Assembly: GCF_002911015.1 (NCBI RefSeq)
Contig: NZ_KZ626852.1
Location: 1-64,000, forward strand
Source of the DNA: Streptomyces populi
GTDB taxonomy: Bacteria; Actinomycetota; Actinomycetes; Streptomycetales; Streptomycetaceae
Reading direction: 5' to 3'
Length of the DNA: 64,000 bases
Shown here piece by piece: positions 36,101 through 46,800 of the stretch. How positions within the stretch are numbered: the first letter of the stretch is position 1; the number at the start of each line of letters is the position of its first letter. Position numbers and translations under genes: made by a program. A model generated the notes under the pieces. It was not told the DNA's origin. It ran no database searches and was given only the letters and a program-made list of their open reading frames with translations.

Positions 36101-37248
36101 ACTCCGTGCAGTTGTGGGACGTGGCCACGGGAGCGGTCCGCACCACCTTTCGCGGACACACCAACGAGGTGGTTTCCGTGGCGTTCAGCCCCGATGGGCG
36201 CACTGTCGCTTCCGGTGGCCGCGACCACAGTGTGCGTTTGTGGGGTGTGGCCGACCGCACCATCCTGACCGGACACACCACCGGGGTGTTGTCGGTGGCG
36301 TTCAGTCCTGACGGTCACACGCTCGCCACTGCGGGTGGCGAAGGAACCATCAGGCTGTGGGACGTCGCCAGTGGCACGACCCGCGCCGTCCTCAAGGACG
36401 ACACCGCGGCGCTCTCCGTGGCGTTCAGCCCCGACGGCCGCACCCTCGCGGCCGGCTTGTGGGACCACTTCGTACGGTTGTGGGACGTAGGAAGCGGCAA
36501 GATCCGCACCACGCTGGACGTGCATGCGGAGCAGGTGAACGCGGTGGCGTTCAGCCCCGACGGTCGCACCCTCGCCACCAGTACCGTTGACGGAACAACA
36601 GTGCTTTGGGATCCGGCCACCGGCAAGAGCCGCACGACCCTGAGCGTCGAAGACGCCGCCTACGTGACGTCGGTGGCGTTCAGTCCTGACGGACGTACCC
36701 TTGCCACCGGCAGTGGCGCTCGCACCGCGCGACTGTGGGACGTGGTCACGGGCAAGACCCGCACCGTCTTCTCCGGCCATACCGACAGGGTGGAGACAGT
36801 GGCGTTCAGCCCCGATGGACATACCTTGGCCACCGGCAGTTTCGACCGTACTGTGCGACTGTGGGATGTCGCGTCCGGTAAGACCCGCACCACGCTGATC
36901 GGACACACCAGCGAGGTGAATTCTGTGGCGTTCAGCCCCGACGGTCGCACCCTCGCCACCGGCAGCAACGACTACACCGTGCGGCTGTGGGATGCGGCGT
37001 CCGGCAAAACCCGCACCACGCTGATCGGACACTCGGCCGGTGTGCTGTCGGTGGCGTTCAGCCCCGGCGGCGGCACCTTCGCCAGTGGCAGCGTCGACCA
37101 GACCGCGAGGCTGTGGAAAGTCGACCTTCCCCGACCCGCCGCAGCGATCGAGAAGATCTGCCAGGCCGTCGACCGCGACCTCACCTCGGCGGAACGGACG
37201 GCCTACCTGTCGGACCGGTCAGGCAGTCCCGTCTGTAAAACAGGTTGA
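33124..37248 (+). CDS. Trypsin-nSTAND1-WD40 multidomain protein (predicted conflict/defence sensor)
   Basis: A 1374-aa protein. GTG 33124 is used, with GGAG 9 bases upstream; in-frame TTG 33055 and ATG 33157 are alternatives. Residues about 10-215 are a trypsin-like protease with the full triad: His47 in TCAHVV, Asp89 in NEDVAFLRL, Ser165 in TGFSGGPVL. Residues about 225-640 are an nSTAND1 NTPase: [21 protein letters not shown]-loop [10 protein letters not shown] (Lys265), Walker [13 protein letters not shown], and a helical winged region with [20 protein letters not shown] transmembrane helix lies at about 679-700 ([20 protein letters not shown]). Residues 760 to about 1340 are 14 WD40 repeats, enough for two seven-bladed propellers. 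The propeller should sense a ligand, the STAND ATPase oligomerise, and the protease be the effector. It is monocistronic and slightly richer in A/T third positions than its neighbours, which suggests transfer. Confidence 0.9.
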   Translation: MTSTDKNTSGGMASVLPAAVAQILGPDGVVAGAGFLVAESVVVTCAHVVEAAGAGPGETLLLAFPHAKGEGQVHGHVVSELWRAAQNEDVAFLRLTSVPSGAWPLPLGSAKNCRGHAVRSWGFPTQAPREGHHGYGEAGDLLPGSDGHGALLQLTGANDLTTGFSGGPVLDEETGLVIGMVTAITAPDAFERGQGIAYVTPTQVLRDVMPELVERAVCPYRGLEPFTAEHAQWFQGRQDAVRQVLTSLARQHRLTLLLGPSGSGKSSLIQAGVLGALAEGAVAGSDRWLTVLVRPRQDLAAEIERAGLPEASTDGIAAAVTRRLAAEPERRRILLIIDQFEELFTQSGNSHHSRRPAVADQIVDGVDSHTELTVILVMRDDFYPQLAAFAPRLLEAATPGLLNVPGSLNHRDLHDIITLPARDVGLRFQPGLAEQIVTDVLAITPEDASARQAPVTVLPLLELTLEQLWRRREDGYLTHDAYRRIGAVSGSLTTWCDSALNELSPGQRSVARRILTSLVHPADSNRRIPDVRAQIPLGELRDLAVGPDETTDGEVDTVLATLTRHRIITTQTLRDPRHPDAPPGEPVAELIHDALIRDWGMLRKWVRQDRHFLEWLERTRERRTRWAESADPGDLLGGTALAEGLEWSQKRRLPADIAAFLTASRDRQRAGIRRSRRLNMILACLLALTLIAAGGVLWQWRKTVTTRQAAQSRQLAAQSNALIESNPELASLLAVKAYRTSHTPESLESLNNAAALPLHRRLSGHARDVLSVAFSPDGRTLASGGGDGTVRLWDVVTGKTRTTLDAPGVVSVAFSPDGHAFATGSSTGPVQLWNLATGKAWITLTGHTSEVATMMFSPDSRTLATGSDDSTVRLWDVGTGKLRTTLDDHTDSVHAVAFSPDGRTLATGSGDLTVRLWDVFTGSPRMTLPEQGGSVASVAFSPDGATLAVASGDGTVGLWDAVTGKSLATLQGDVSTMAFSPDSRTLVIGSSDHSVQLWDVATGAVRTTFRGHTNEVVSVAFSPDGRTVASGGRDHSVRLWGVADRTILTGHTTGVLSVAFSPDGHTLATAGGEGTIRLWDVASGTTRAVLKDDTAALSVAFSPDGRTLAAGLWDHFVRLWDVGSGKIRTTLDVHAEQVNAVAFSPDGRTLATSTVDGTTVLWDPATGKSRTTLSVEDAAYVTSVAFSPDGRTLATGSGARTARLWDVVTGKTRTVFSGHTDRVETVAFSPDGHTLATGSFDRTVRLWDVASGKTRTTLIGHTSEVNSVAFSPDGRTLATGSNDYTVRLWDAASGKTRTTLIGHSAGVLSVAFSPGGGTFASGSVDQTARLWKVDLPRPAAAIEKICQAVDRDLTSAERTAYLSDRSGSPVCKTG
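35420..37125 (+). repeat. 14 tandem WD40-coding repeats, about 120-126 bp each
   Basis: Each unit encodes [14 protein letters not shown]...VRLWDVATGK...TTL.GHT. The last four units (about 36655-37125) are closest to each other at the DNA level, with long shared runs such as GTGGCGTTCAGCCCCGACGG. The degree of identity suggests recent unit duplication or gene conversion, as in rapidly diversifying WD40 sensors. Confidence 0.85.
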
Positions 37249-37411
37249 GGACCTTCGGCAGCCCCGACCCGAGGGGCGGAAGCGATTCGATCGTCTCGGG
37301 GAGGCGCTCGTGGTCGGGACAGTACCGACGGGCCCGCATGATCCACGGCCAGGACCGTTTCATCACCCACGTGGGTGGTTCATGGGCCGGGCTGTCCCGG
37401 TGACGGTGTGT

Positions 37412-38143
37412 TCAGCCGGTGGCGGGGAGCTGCCGGGCGAAGCGGCGGACGGCGTCGGTGAAAGCGGCCGGGGCGTCGAAGTTCGCGAGGTGCCGCGCCC
37501 GCGGGATCAGTTCGACGCGCGCCCGGGGGTGCGCGCGGGCGAAGTCCGTCTCCTGCGCACGGAAGAAGGTGTCCTTCTCGCCGTTCAGGATGAGGACCGG
37601 AGCGCTCACGTGGCGCATCGCGTCCGCGTCGAAGCGTCCCAGCACTTCGCCCCAGGCCGCCGGCAGCGTGTGGAAGGCGTAGCCGGAACGGATGGTCGCC
37701 TCCACCACTTCCGGTGGGTAGAGCCGCCGCAGCAGCCGGTCGTTCCACCGGGTGAGGCGATCCGCCGGTACGCGGGGGACCAGCCTGGCAGCCCACCGGT
37801 ACGGCGCCGTCCGGAGGCCGCGGGTGGAGGCACTGGCTCCCGCGAGGACCAGTCCGCGCAGCTGTTCCGGACGGCGCCGCGCGAATTCCAGCGAGGCGTA
37901 TCCGCCGAGCGAGTGCCCGACGACCAGAGCCGGTCCGTGGCCGAGCGAGTCCACCGCGGAGGCGATGACCTCTGTCGCGCCGCTCAGGCTCCATGGCTGG
38001 GCCGAGCGCTCCCCGTGCCCGGGAAGGTCGACGGCGGTCGTCGGGAACTCGTCCCGGAGCGCGGCGAGTTGTGCGCTCCACTGTCCTGCGCTGAAGCGTG
38101 TCCCGTGAACGAAGACCACGGGTACTGCGTCCGCTGCCGTCAT
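37412..38143 (-). CDS. Alpha/beta hydrolase
   Basis: A 243-aa soluble hydrolase. ATG 38143 (MTAADAVPVVFVHGTRFSAG) is chosen because GGGGGAG lies just upstream of it; an in-frame ATG at 38227 is preceded only by short tandem repeats. Motifs: VVFVHGTRFSAGQW (oxyanion hole), VDLPGHGERS, VVGHSLGGYASLEFARRRPE with nucleophile Ser78, VLILNGEKDTFFRAQETDF (Asp), ARHLANFDAPAAF (His). The lid region (RWAARLVPRVPADRLTRWND) is typical of esterases and non-haem peroxidases of this fold. The substrate is unknown. It is divergent from the FAAL-PKS cluster, whose first gene begins 634 bases away, and may or may not belong to it. Confidence 0.88.
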   Translation of the reverse strand: MTAADAVPVVFVHGTRFSAGQWSAQLAALRDEFPTTAVDLPGHGERSAQPWSLSGATEVIASAVDSLGHGPALVVGHSLGGYASLEFARRRPEQLRGLVLAGASASTRGLRTAPYRWAARLVPRVPADRLTRWNDRLLRRLYPPEVVEATIRSGYAFHTLPAAWGEVLGRFDADAMRHVSAPVLILNGEKDTFFRAQETDFARAHPRARVELIPRARHLANFDAPAAFTDAVRRFARQLPATG

Positions 38144-38227
38144 CGGCTCCCCCAGTAGTGCCGTCCGGCCGACTCTACTGGCGTCCCGCTCGAGACCGGG
38201 GAGAGGCACCGCACGGTATTCGGTCAT

Positions 38228-38262
38228 CCGGATCGCCGGATCGCCGGATCGCCGGATCGCCC
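38228..38262. repeat. 9-bp tandem repeat, about 3.7 copies
   Basis: GATCGCCGG is repeated head to tail from about 38231, ending GATCGCCC. It lies 85 bases upstream of the hydrolase start at 38143. Probably a replication-slippage tract; no function is evident. Confidence 0.7.
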
Positions 38263-38777
38263 GAGCCGTCCTCGCTCTTCGGCCGGCCGACTCGGGGTGA
38301 GGACGGAAAGGGCCCGGCGAGCGCCGGAACGGCCGGTGCCACCCGGCGTGCCCGGCGCCGGAGCGCACCCCGGACCGGGCCGAACCCGTACACCACTTCC
38401 CTGGGCGCGGCCGGTGGGCCGAACACCGTTCGGGGTGCGTGACGTGGTTCGCATGCTGTTCCGGCGCATCTCGCGTACCAGCGACTTCATCCGGTTCACC
38501 TGTGGTGACTGACCGTCGGATAGCCCAATTCCGCATTTAGTACCCGGGGTTACAGCGGTGGAGTCGATCAGGCTTGCTATCGTGTTACTAGTTGGTAGCA
38601 ATCCGTAGGGGGCTCCAGGGGGTCGGCGCGAGCATCATCGCCGTTTCCCGGGCGGATTGGCCGAGACGGACGTTCTGGCAAGGGGGCCAGGCGGACACGC
38701 CATCTGCGCGTACCCATGACGCGGCCTTCGAACTCCAGTCTTCTCGCTCGCTTATCCGAACAGGTGAGACTCCTCTC
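38263..38777. promoter_or_regulatory. Upstream region of the FAAL-PKS cluster with a candidate operator
   Basis: About 515 bases without a supported gene. TTGCTA (38574-38579) and its inverse TAGCAA (38596-38601) flank a 16-base centre that includes ACTAGT, itself a palindrome. The arms are in an unusually AT-rich spot for this genome. It could bind a TetR- or similar dimeric repressor controlling the biosynthetic operon, or contain -10-like elements. The FAAL start is 176 bases downstream. The rest shows no recognisable structure. Confidence 0.45.
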
Positions 38778-40541
38778 ATGGCCCGTTCCCTGGTCGACCT
38801 ATTGACCGTGCATGCCTCCAGGCAGCCCGACCGGACCGCCTACCGATACCTCGTCACCGGTGACTGTGACGGAGAGATCCAGGACATTTCGTACGGACGG
38901 CTCGCCGAGCGGTCCCGGGCCGTCGCCGCCTGGCTGCAGGAGCGCGGCCTGGCCGGCTCCCGCGCCATGCTGCTGTACCCGCCCGGCATCGAGTTCATCT
39001 GCGGTTACCTCGGCTGCCTCTCGGCGGGTGTCGTCGCCGTGCCGGGCCTGCCCCCGCACGGGCGCTCGCAGAACCACCGTGCCCTGCTCCGGATGAAGCG
39101 CCTGATCGCCGACGCGGACGCCAAGGTGATCCTGGGCGGCCGCGAGGTGATCGCGGTCCTCGCCGCCATGTCGGAAGACCTGCCCGAGCTGGCCGACATC
39201 ACCTGCGTCGCCACCGAGGACATCCCCGACGAGGCGGCCGCCTCCTGGCGCGAACCCGACCTCGACGCCGACTCGGTCGCCTTCCTCCAGTACACCTCCG
39301 GATCCACCTCCGCCCCGCGCGGGGTGATGGTGACCCACGGGAACCTGCTGGACAACGAGCGGGTCATCACGGAGCGGATGGGCCACACTCCCGACGTGAT
39401 CGAGGAGTACGACCATGAACTCTTCGTCAGCTGGCTGCCCGTCTACCACGACATGGGCCTCATCGGCCCGGTCCTGAACGCGGCCTACCTCGGCGTGACC
39501 GCCACCCTCTTCTCCCCGCTGCACTTCCTACAGCGGCCCGAGCGCTGGCTGACCGCCATCAGCCGGTACCGTCCGCACACGAGCGGCGGCCCCAACTTCG
39601 CCTACGAGCTGTGCCTGAAGAACGTCACACCGGACCTGCTCGACGGCCTCGACCTGAGCCGGTGGAAGGTCGCCTTCAACGGCGCCGAACCGGTGCGGGC
39701 CGCGACCCTGCGCCGGTTCACCGAGACCTTCGGAGCGGCCGGCTTCCGTCACGAGGCCCTGTATCCGTGCTACGGCCTGGCCGAAGCCACGCTGATCGTC
39801 ACCGGCGGTTCGGTGCAGGACCCGCCCACACTGGCCATCGCCGCCACGGACACCACCGCCGCCGCCGACGGAGCCTGGCCGCACACCGGCGCGGCGGACG
39901 TCAGGTCGGTGGACGCGGCGGCGGTCGGTTCCGGACGGCCCGGCCCCGGCGTCACCGTGGTGATCGCCGATCCCGAACGGCGGGAAGAACTGCCCGAGGG
40001 CGAGGTCGGCGAGATCTGGGTCTCCGGCGCGAGCGTCGCCAAGGGCTACTGGCGCAACGCGCTCGCCACCCGGCAGACCTTCCGGGCCACCCTCATGGGC
40101 CGCGAAGGCCGTTTCCTGCGCACCGGCGACCTCGGATACCTGCGAGGCGGCGAACTCTTCGTCACCGGCCGCCTCAAGGACCTGATCGTCGTCGAGGGAC
40201 GCAACCACTACCCGCAGGACCTGGAACTGTCCGCCGAGATGTCCCACTGGGCGCTACGGCCCGGCTGCACCGCCGCCTTCTCCGTGGACCGCGGAGAGGA
40301 GGGCGAGCAGCCCGTGGTCGTCGCCGAGACGGCACCGGAGGCGGCGGGCGAGGCCGAGAAGATCATCGATCTGATCCGCGGGGCGATCGGTGAGGCGCAC
40401 GGCCTGCGGGTGCGCGACGTCGTGCTCGTCCACCCCGGCACCATCCCCAAGACGTCCAGCGGGAAGATCCAGCGCCATGCCTCCCGGGCGGCGTATCTCG
40501 ACGGCACGCTTTCCCTGGTCAGCGGGCCCGTGACGACATGA
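38778..40541 (+). CDS. Fatty acyl-AMP ligase (FAAL)
   Basis: A 587-aa adenylate-forming enzyme that would activate a fatty acid as acyl-AMP and transfer it to the N-terminal carrier domain of the PKS encoded next. The ATG at 38778 follows AGGTGAG. The ATP-binding P-loop region is LQYTSGSTSAPRGVMVTHGN. Other family motifs are WLPVYHDMGLIGPVLNAAYL, GGPNFAYELCLKNV, AFNGAEPVRAATLRRF, YPCYGLAEATLIVTGG, FLRTGDLGYLRGGELFVTGR, DLIVVEGRNHYPQDLE and the C-terminal PKTSSGKIQRHASR with the catalytic Lys. The order and the YGLAEATL and NHYPQDLE sequences are typical of FAAL rather than acyl-CoA ligase. No carrier domain is fused to it. It is the first gene of the cluster, 349 bases before the PKS start. 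Confidence 0.93.
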   Translation: MARSLVDLLTVHASRQPDRTAYRYLVTGDCDGEIQDISYGRLAERSRAVAAWLQERGLAGSRAMLLYPPGIEFICGYLGCLSAGVVAVPGLPPHGRSQNHRALLRMKRLIADADAKVILGGREVIAVLAAMSEDLPELADITCVATEDIPDEAAASWREPDLDADSVAFLQYTSGSTSAPRGVMVTHGNLLDNERVITERMGHTPDVIEEYDHELFVSWLPVYHDMGLIGPVLNAAYLGVTATLFSPLHFLQRPERWLTAISRYRPHTSGGPNFAYELCLKNVTPDLLDGLDLSRWKVAFNGAEPVRAATLRRFTETFGAAGFRHEALYPCYGLAEATLIVTGGSVQDPPTLAIAATDTTAAADGAWPHTGAADVRSVDAAAVGSGRPGPGVTVVIADPERREELPEGEVGEIWVSGASVAKGYWRNALATRQTFRATLMGREGRFLRTGDLGYLRGGELFVTGRLKDLIVVEGRNHYPQDLELSAEMSHWALRPGCTAAFSVDRGEEGEQPVVVAETAPEAAGEAEKIIDLIRGAIGEAHGLRVRDVVLVHPGTIPKTSSGKIQRHASRAAYLDGTLSLVSGPVTT

Positions 40542-40693
40542 CCTCCCCGCCGACGGCGTGTCCGCGCGCCGTCGGCGGCTCGTCGGCGGCCGTGGGCAGG
40601 CCTGTCGCCCGGCCGTAGGCCGTCGGTGGGGTGATCGTGCGTCGGGCCGGGGGGCGTACCGCGCTCGCACCGCCACCGGAACCCGCCGCACGG

Positions 40694-40789
40694 AGTCCGC
40701 CGTACGAAGTCCGCCGTACGCCCCTCGAATGCACAGCCCGCCCCCCGAATTGCTGTCTGCCGTCTGCCGTCTGCCGTCTGCCGTCTGCC
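40694..40789 (+). repeat. Short tandem repeats in the FAAL-PKS intergenic region
   Basis: Two 14-bp copies of AGTCCGCCGTACGA (40694-40720) are followed by five perfect head-to-tail copies of GTCTGCC (40755-40789). Both lie in the 349-base gap (40542-40890) between FAAL and PKS, where no gene is supported although one frame stays open into the PKS. They may bind a regulator or reflect slippage. The rest of the gap shows nothing else. Confidence 0.8.
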
Positions 40790-40890
40790 GGGCGTCGGGC
40801 GTCGACGGCGTCGGTCGTACGCCGTGCGCACCCGTCGCGTCGGCCGTACGGAATCCACCTGAGCCCGAGTTCACGAGGACACCAGCCCAG

Positions 40891-43800
40891 ATGCCTGCGA
40901 ACGAGTTGCCGAAGCAGTTCCCCGAGATGTCCCCGACGACCGCCGACGGGGTGCGGGCCTGGTTGACGTCCGCCGTCGCCGAAATGGCCGGGATCGCCCC
41001 GTCGGCCGTCTCGCCGGAGCGTCCGATCGCCGAATTCGGTCTGGGATCGGTGCAGTTGGTGAAACTGGCCGCGGGCTTGTCGGAGTGGACAGGACGGCCC
41101 CTCGAACCGTCCGTCGTCTTCAACCACCCCACGATCGCGGGGGTCGCCGAGGCAGTCCTCGGCGAACAGCCCCTGGGCGCGGCCGATCCGGCTCCGGCCT
41201 CCGTGCCGGCCGGCCCGTCCGTGCGGAGGGACGACGACATCGCGATCATCTCCATGGCCTGCCGGTTCCCCGGCGGCGCCGACGACCCGGAGGCCCTCTG
41301 GCGGCTGCTGGACGCGGGCGAGGACGCTGTCGGCGGGGTGCCCGCGGGCCGCTGGGACACCCAGGGGCTCTACGACCCCGACCCCGAGGCCACCGGCAAG
41401 GCGTACACCCTGCGCGGCGGCTTCCTGACCGGCATCGACCGTTTCGACGCGGCCTTCTTCGGGATCTCGCCGCGCGAGGCGGCGGCCATGGACCCGCAGC
41501 AGCGGCTGCTGCTACAGACCGGCTGGGAGGCGATCGAGCGCGCCGGGATCGTCCCGGAGACGCTGAACGGCAGCCTGACGGGCGTCTACGTCGGCCTGTA
41601 CGACAGCGGCTACCTCGCCTCGGCCCCACTGGACCGGCTCGACGGGCACGTCGGCACGGGCTCGGCGTCCAGCGTGGCGTCCGGACGCATCGCCTACACC
41701 CTCGGGCTCCAGGGGCCGGCCGTCACGGTCGACACCGCCTGCTCCTCCTCCCTCGTCGCCCTGCACCTGGCGGCGCGGGCCCTGGCCGGCGGCGAGTGCG
41801 ACCTCGCGCTGGCCGGTGGCGCGACGCTCCTGGTGACACCGCGCGGGCACGTCGAGTTCAGCAGGCTGCGCGGGCTTTCGCCGTCCGGCCGGTGCAGCCC
41901 GTTCTCCACCGACGCGGACGGGGTGGTGTGGGCCGAGGGCTGTGGTCTGGTGCTCCTCAAGCGGCTCGCGGACGCGCGCCGGGACGGTGACCGGGTCCTC
42001 GCGGTCGTCAAGGGGTCGGCGATCAACCAGGACGGCCGCAGCCAGGGACTGAGCGCGCCGAACGGCCCGGCGCAGGAACGGGTGCTGCGCGCCGCCCTCG
42101 ACGACGCCGGGCTCCGGCCGGACGACCTGGACTACGTGGAGGCGCACGGCACGGGCACGCGCCTCGGCGACCCGATCGAGGGCCGGGCGCTCGCGTCGGT
42201 CTTCGGACCCGGACGCCCGGCGGAGCGGCCCCTGGGCGTCGGTTCCCTGAAGTCCAACATCGGTCACACACAGGCCGCGGCGGGCATCGGCGGCGTCATC
42301 AAAACGGTCCTGTCCCTCGGTCACGAACGTCTCCCGGCGTCCCTGCACGCCGAGACCCCGACCGAGCACGTCGACTGGTCGGAGAGCGGTCTGCGCGTGC
42401 TCGGCGACGTCGAGGCCTGGCCGCGGCGGGACGACCGGGTGCGGCGGGCCGGGGTGAGCGCGTTCGGGATCAGCGGCACCAACGCGCACGTGGTGCTGGA
42501 GGAGCCGCCGCAGGACCTGGCACGACCGGCCGCGGCATCGACGCCGGCCGTGGCACCGATGCCGGCGTCCACTCCGACGCAGGCCGTGGCACCGGCATCG
42601 GCCGCCACCCCGGTGCAGGCCGTGACACCGACGTCGGCGACCGCTTCGGCCCAGGGCACGGCACCGGCATCGGCCGCCGCTCCGACGCCCGTCCAGCACA
42701 CCCGTACCGGGCAGCCCGTCCTCTTCCCGCTGTCCGCCCGCACTCTTCCGGCCCTCCGGGGCCAGGCGGCCCGCCTCCTCGACGCGCTCTCCGTACGACC
42801 GCGGCCGGCACCGGCGGACGTGGCCGGAACGCTGGCCCACCACCGCACCCACTTCGAGCACCGTGCCGTCGTCCGGGCGGCCGACCACGACGAACTGCTC
42901 ACCGCGCTCCGCGGCCTGGCCGAGGGGAAGCCGGACCCCGACCTGATCGTGGGCCCCCAGCAGGCGCTTCCGGCGGGCAAGTTGGCGTTCGTCTTCCCCG
43001 GTCAGGGCGCCCAGTGGTCCGGCATGGCCCGTGACCTCCTCGACCGTTCACCGGTGTTCGCCGACGAACTCGACCGCTGCGACGCCGCGCTGCGCCCGTT
43101 CACGGACTGGTCGGTGGCGGCCGTCCTGCGTGGCGACGAGGGCGCGCCCTCCCTGGAACGGGTGGACGTCGTCCAGCCCGTCCTGTTCGCCGTGATGGTC
43201 TCCCTGGCCGCGGTGTGGCGGGCCCGTGGCGTACGGCCGGACGCGGTGATCGGGCACAGCCAGGGAGAGGTCGCCGCAGCCTGCGTCGCCGGGGCGCTGA
43301 GCCTGAGCGACGCCGCGGCGGTGGTCGCCCTGCGCAGCCAGGCCCTGACCGAGGTGTCCGGCACCGGGACCATGGCCGTCGTCGCCCTGCCGCACACCGA
43401 GGTCGAGGCGCGCCTCGCCGGCCTCGCCGGGCTCGGCGGCCGGGTGTCCGTCGCCGCCGTGAACAGCGGCCGCTCGACGGTGATCGCCGGTGAGGCGGAG
43501 CCGCTCGACGCCCTGCTCGCCGGCCTCGCCCACGAGCAGGTGTTCGTCCGCCGCCTCGACGTCGACTACGCCTCCCACAGCGCCCGGGTCGAGCCGCTGC
43601 GCGCGACGATCCTCGACGAACTCGACGGCGTCACCACCTTCCCGACCTCCGTCGCCTGGTACTCCACGGTCACCGGTGAGCCGGTCACCGAGGAACTGGA
43701 GGCCGACTACTGGTACACGAACCTGCGTGAACCCGTGCGCTTCGCGGCCGCGGTGGAACGCATGACGGCCGACGGCTACCGCCACTTCGTCGAACTCGGC

Positions 43801-46800
43801 CCCCACCCCTCCCTTCTCACCGCCGTGCGCACGGTCGCCGAGGACCACGGTCACGAGGACGTCGTCGCCGTCGGATCGCTGCGCCGGGGCGAGGACGGGC
43901 CCGCCTGCCTGGACCGGGCCGCCGCCGAACTCCACGTCCACGGACGGCGGATCGACTGGCGCCGCGTCGTTCCGGACGCGGACACGGTCGACCTGCCCAC
44001 GTACGCCTGGGATCCGCAGTCCTACTGGATCGATCCCGAACCCGGGGGAGCCGGTGCCGTGGCCTCCGGCCTCTTCGACCGCGCCGCGCACCCGTTGCTG
44101 GGCGTCCACCTGCAGTCGGCGGACGAGACCCGCTGGACCTTCCGCGGCGAATGGTCCCCGGCCACCGCCGACTGGCTGCCCGATCACGCCGTGTTCGGGC
44201 GGACCGTGGTGTCGGGCACGACCGTCATGGAGCTGTGCCGCGCCGCGCTCGCGGTGGCCCGCCCGGACCGTCCCCACGACATCACCGACCTGCTCCTGCT
44301 CGCGCCCCTCGTGCTGCCCGGGACCGGCACCGTCGAGGTGTCGGTCGAAGTGATCACCACCGGATCCGAGCCGGAGATCACCGTGCACAGCCGCCCGCGC
44401 GGCCAGGAGGCTCAGGGCTGGACCCTGCACGCCACCGCGTCGGCCACCGCGCCCGCCCCGGTGACGGCGGCGCGGCCGCCGGTGTGGCCGGAGTCCGCCG
44501 AGTCCGCCTGGAGCGCGGGCACGTACGAACGGCTGGCCGCCCTCGGTCTCGGCTACGGGCCCTCCTTCCAGTGCGTCCGCTCGGCGGTCACGACCACCGC
44601 CGACGCCGAGCTGCTGGCCCGGCTGTCGCTGCCGGCCGCGGCCCGCGACGCTTCCGATCCCTACCCCGTCCACCCGGCACTGCTGGACGCCGCACTGCAC
44701 GTCGCCGCCGCGCTGGACGCGTCCGAGGGCCGGGTGCTGCTGCCGGTCTCGGTGGGCCGCTGTGTCCTGCCGCCCGGCGGCGCGGGTGACCTCACGGCGC
44801 TGGTCCGGCGGTCGGGCGGCTCGGGCACGGACCTCGTCCTCGACGTGACCCTGTGGGACACCGACGGCTTCCCGGCGGGACGGCTGGAGGACGTGCGGCT
44901 GCGGGCCGCCGACCCGTCGGACCTGAACGGCGCCTCCGAGAACGGCCGTCACCTGTATGAAGTGGCGTGGACGGCCGTGACCGACCGGCCCGAGACGGTG
45001 CCTCCCGCCGCGTGGGCCGTCCACGGCGACCGCTCCGACCCGCAGGTCGAGGCCGCCCTGCGGGACCTGGCGGCGGCGGGCGTCCAGGTGCGCGAGACGG
45101 GCGCCGACATCGTCGTACGGTTCTGGCCGCGTCCGGGGACCGGAAGCGAACCGGCCTCCGCCGCGCAGGAGTTGGCCGCGTCGGCGCTGACCGAACTGCA
45201 TGCCTTGATCGCAGCCGCATCCGGGCCTGCGTCCGGGGCCGGGTCCACGTCCGACCCGATGCCCGCCCGGACCGTCTGGGTGACCCGTGGCGCGGTCGCG
45301 ACCGGTGCCGGGGACACCGTGCCCGGCCTCGCCCAGTCCGTGCTGTGGGGCCTCGCCCGCAGCGCCCGGGCCGAACACCCGCACCTCGGGCTGACCCTGC
45401 TCGACCTCGAGGGCTCCGAGCCCGCCGACGTCCTGCCGACGGCCGTCGCCCATGCCGACGAGCCCGAACTCGCCTCCCGGGAAGGCTCCCTGCTCGCGCC
45501 GCGGCTGGTGCGTGCCCGTGCGGCCGACGCGCTGCGGATCCCGGCCGGTGACGCCTACGAACTGGCCGGTCCCGCGGCCGACCCGACCCTGCGCGCGACG
45601 GCGCCACCGGTCCTGACGCCGGGCCGGGTGAGGATCCAGGTGCACGCCGTGGCCGTTCCCGGGCCCGGCGGGGAAGGGGAACGCACCGCCTGCGCCGGTG
45701 TGGTCACCGAGACCGCCGCCGACGTGACGGACCTGGGGCCCGGCCTGCGGGTCGTCGCCCTGGCCGACACCCCGCCCGGCTCCACGGCGGTCGCCGACGC
45801 GCGACTGGTCGCGGTGCTTCCGGACGACGTACCGTTCACCACCGCGGCCGCCCTGCCCCGCACGCCCGACGGCGCCACCGGCACCGAAGAGGCGGCCCGG
45901 ACGCTGCGTGAGGCCGTCGCGGGCCGGACGCGTCCCGCCCGCCCCCAGGTCCTGCCCGTCACCGCCGCGCGTGAGGCGATACGGCGGGGCAGGGCATCGA
46001 GCGCCCCGGTCGTCCTCGACCTCGCGGGACACGGTGTCCTGGTGCCCACCGACGGCACGGTCCTGATCACCGGCGGCCTCGGTGCCGTCGGCCGGCACAT
46101 CGCCCGGCTCCTCGCCGGACACGGCGTCCCCCGGCTCCTCCTGACCTCACGTCAGGGAGCGGCCGATCCGCACGCCGCCGAGATCACCGCCGAACTGGCC
46201 TCGCTCGGAACCGAGACCGAGATCGCGGAGTGCGACGTCGCGGACGAGGCGTCCCTGGCCCGTGTGCTCGCCCGCGTCGGCGACGCGTCGCCGCTGCGTG
46301 GTGTCGTGCACTGCGCCGGAATCCTGGACGACGGGGTGGTCGCCGAGCTGACGCCCGAACGTCTCGCACGGGTGCTGCGCCCCAAGGTGGACGGCGCCGT
46401 CCACCTCCACGGGCTCACCGCCGGCACACCGCTCGACCTGTTCCTGCTGATCTCCTCGGCGGCCGGCGTGCTCGGCAGCCCGGGCCAGGGCAACTACGCG
46501 GCGGCCAATGTCTTCCTCGACCAACTGGCCCACCACCGGCGGGCCCTGGGCCTGCCCGCGGTCTCGGTCTCCTTCGGCGCCTGGGCGGGAGAAGGCCTCG
46601 CCGCCGAACACGCCGACCTGGAGCGCATGGCACGCCTCGGCCACCGCGCCCTCACCCCCGACCAGGGCCGCGAACTCGTCGAACTCGCCCTGCGCCGGGG
46701 CGCGCCGCACCTGATCGCCTGCTCCCTGGACCTGCCCCGCCTGCGCGAGAGCACGGCCGTCACGGACGGCGGCACGGCGGCCCTGTGGCGCTCACTGCTG

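Noticed and set aside
38224..38601. 125-codon minus-strand frame beginning MLPTSNTIAS near the FAAL promoter
   Set aside because: No ribosome site; its codon bias is poor and it runs through the 9-bp tandem repeat.
40755..40789. CRISPR-like short repeats
   Set aside because: Units are 7 bp, contiguous, without spacers or nearby cas genes.
40755..40789. SARP binding site upstream of the PKS
   Set aside because: Heptamers are contiguous (7-bp period), not the 11-bp period of SARP operators.
40558..40890. Upstream extension of the PKS reading frame
   Set aside because: The extension translates the tandem repeats as low-complexity sequence, while ATG 40891 starts directly before a normal carrier domain.
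43048..46122. 1024-codon minus-strand frame inside the PKS
   Set aside because: Antisense shadow of plus-strand PKS codons; no ribosome site and no similarity to any protein.
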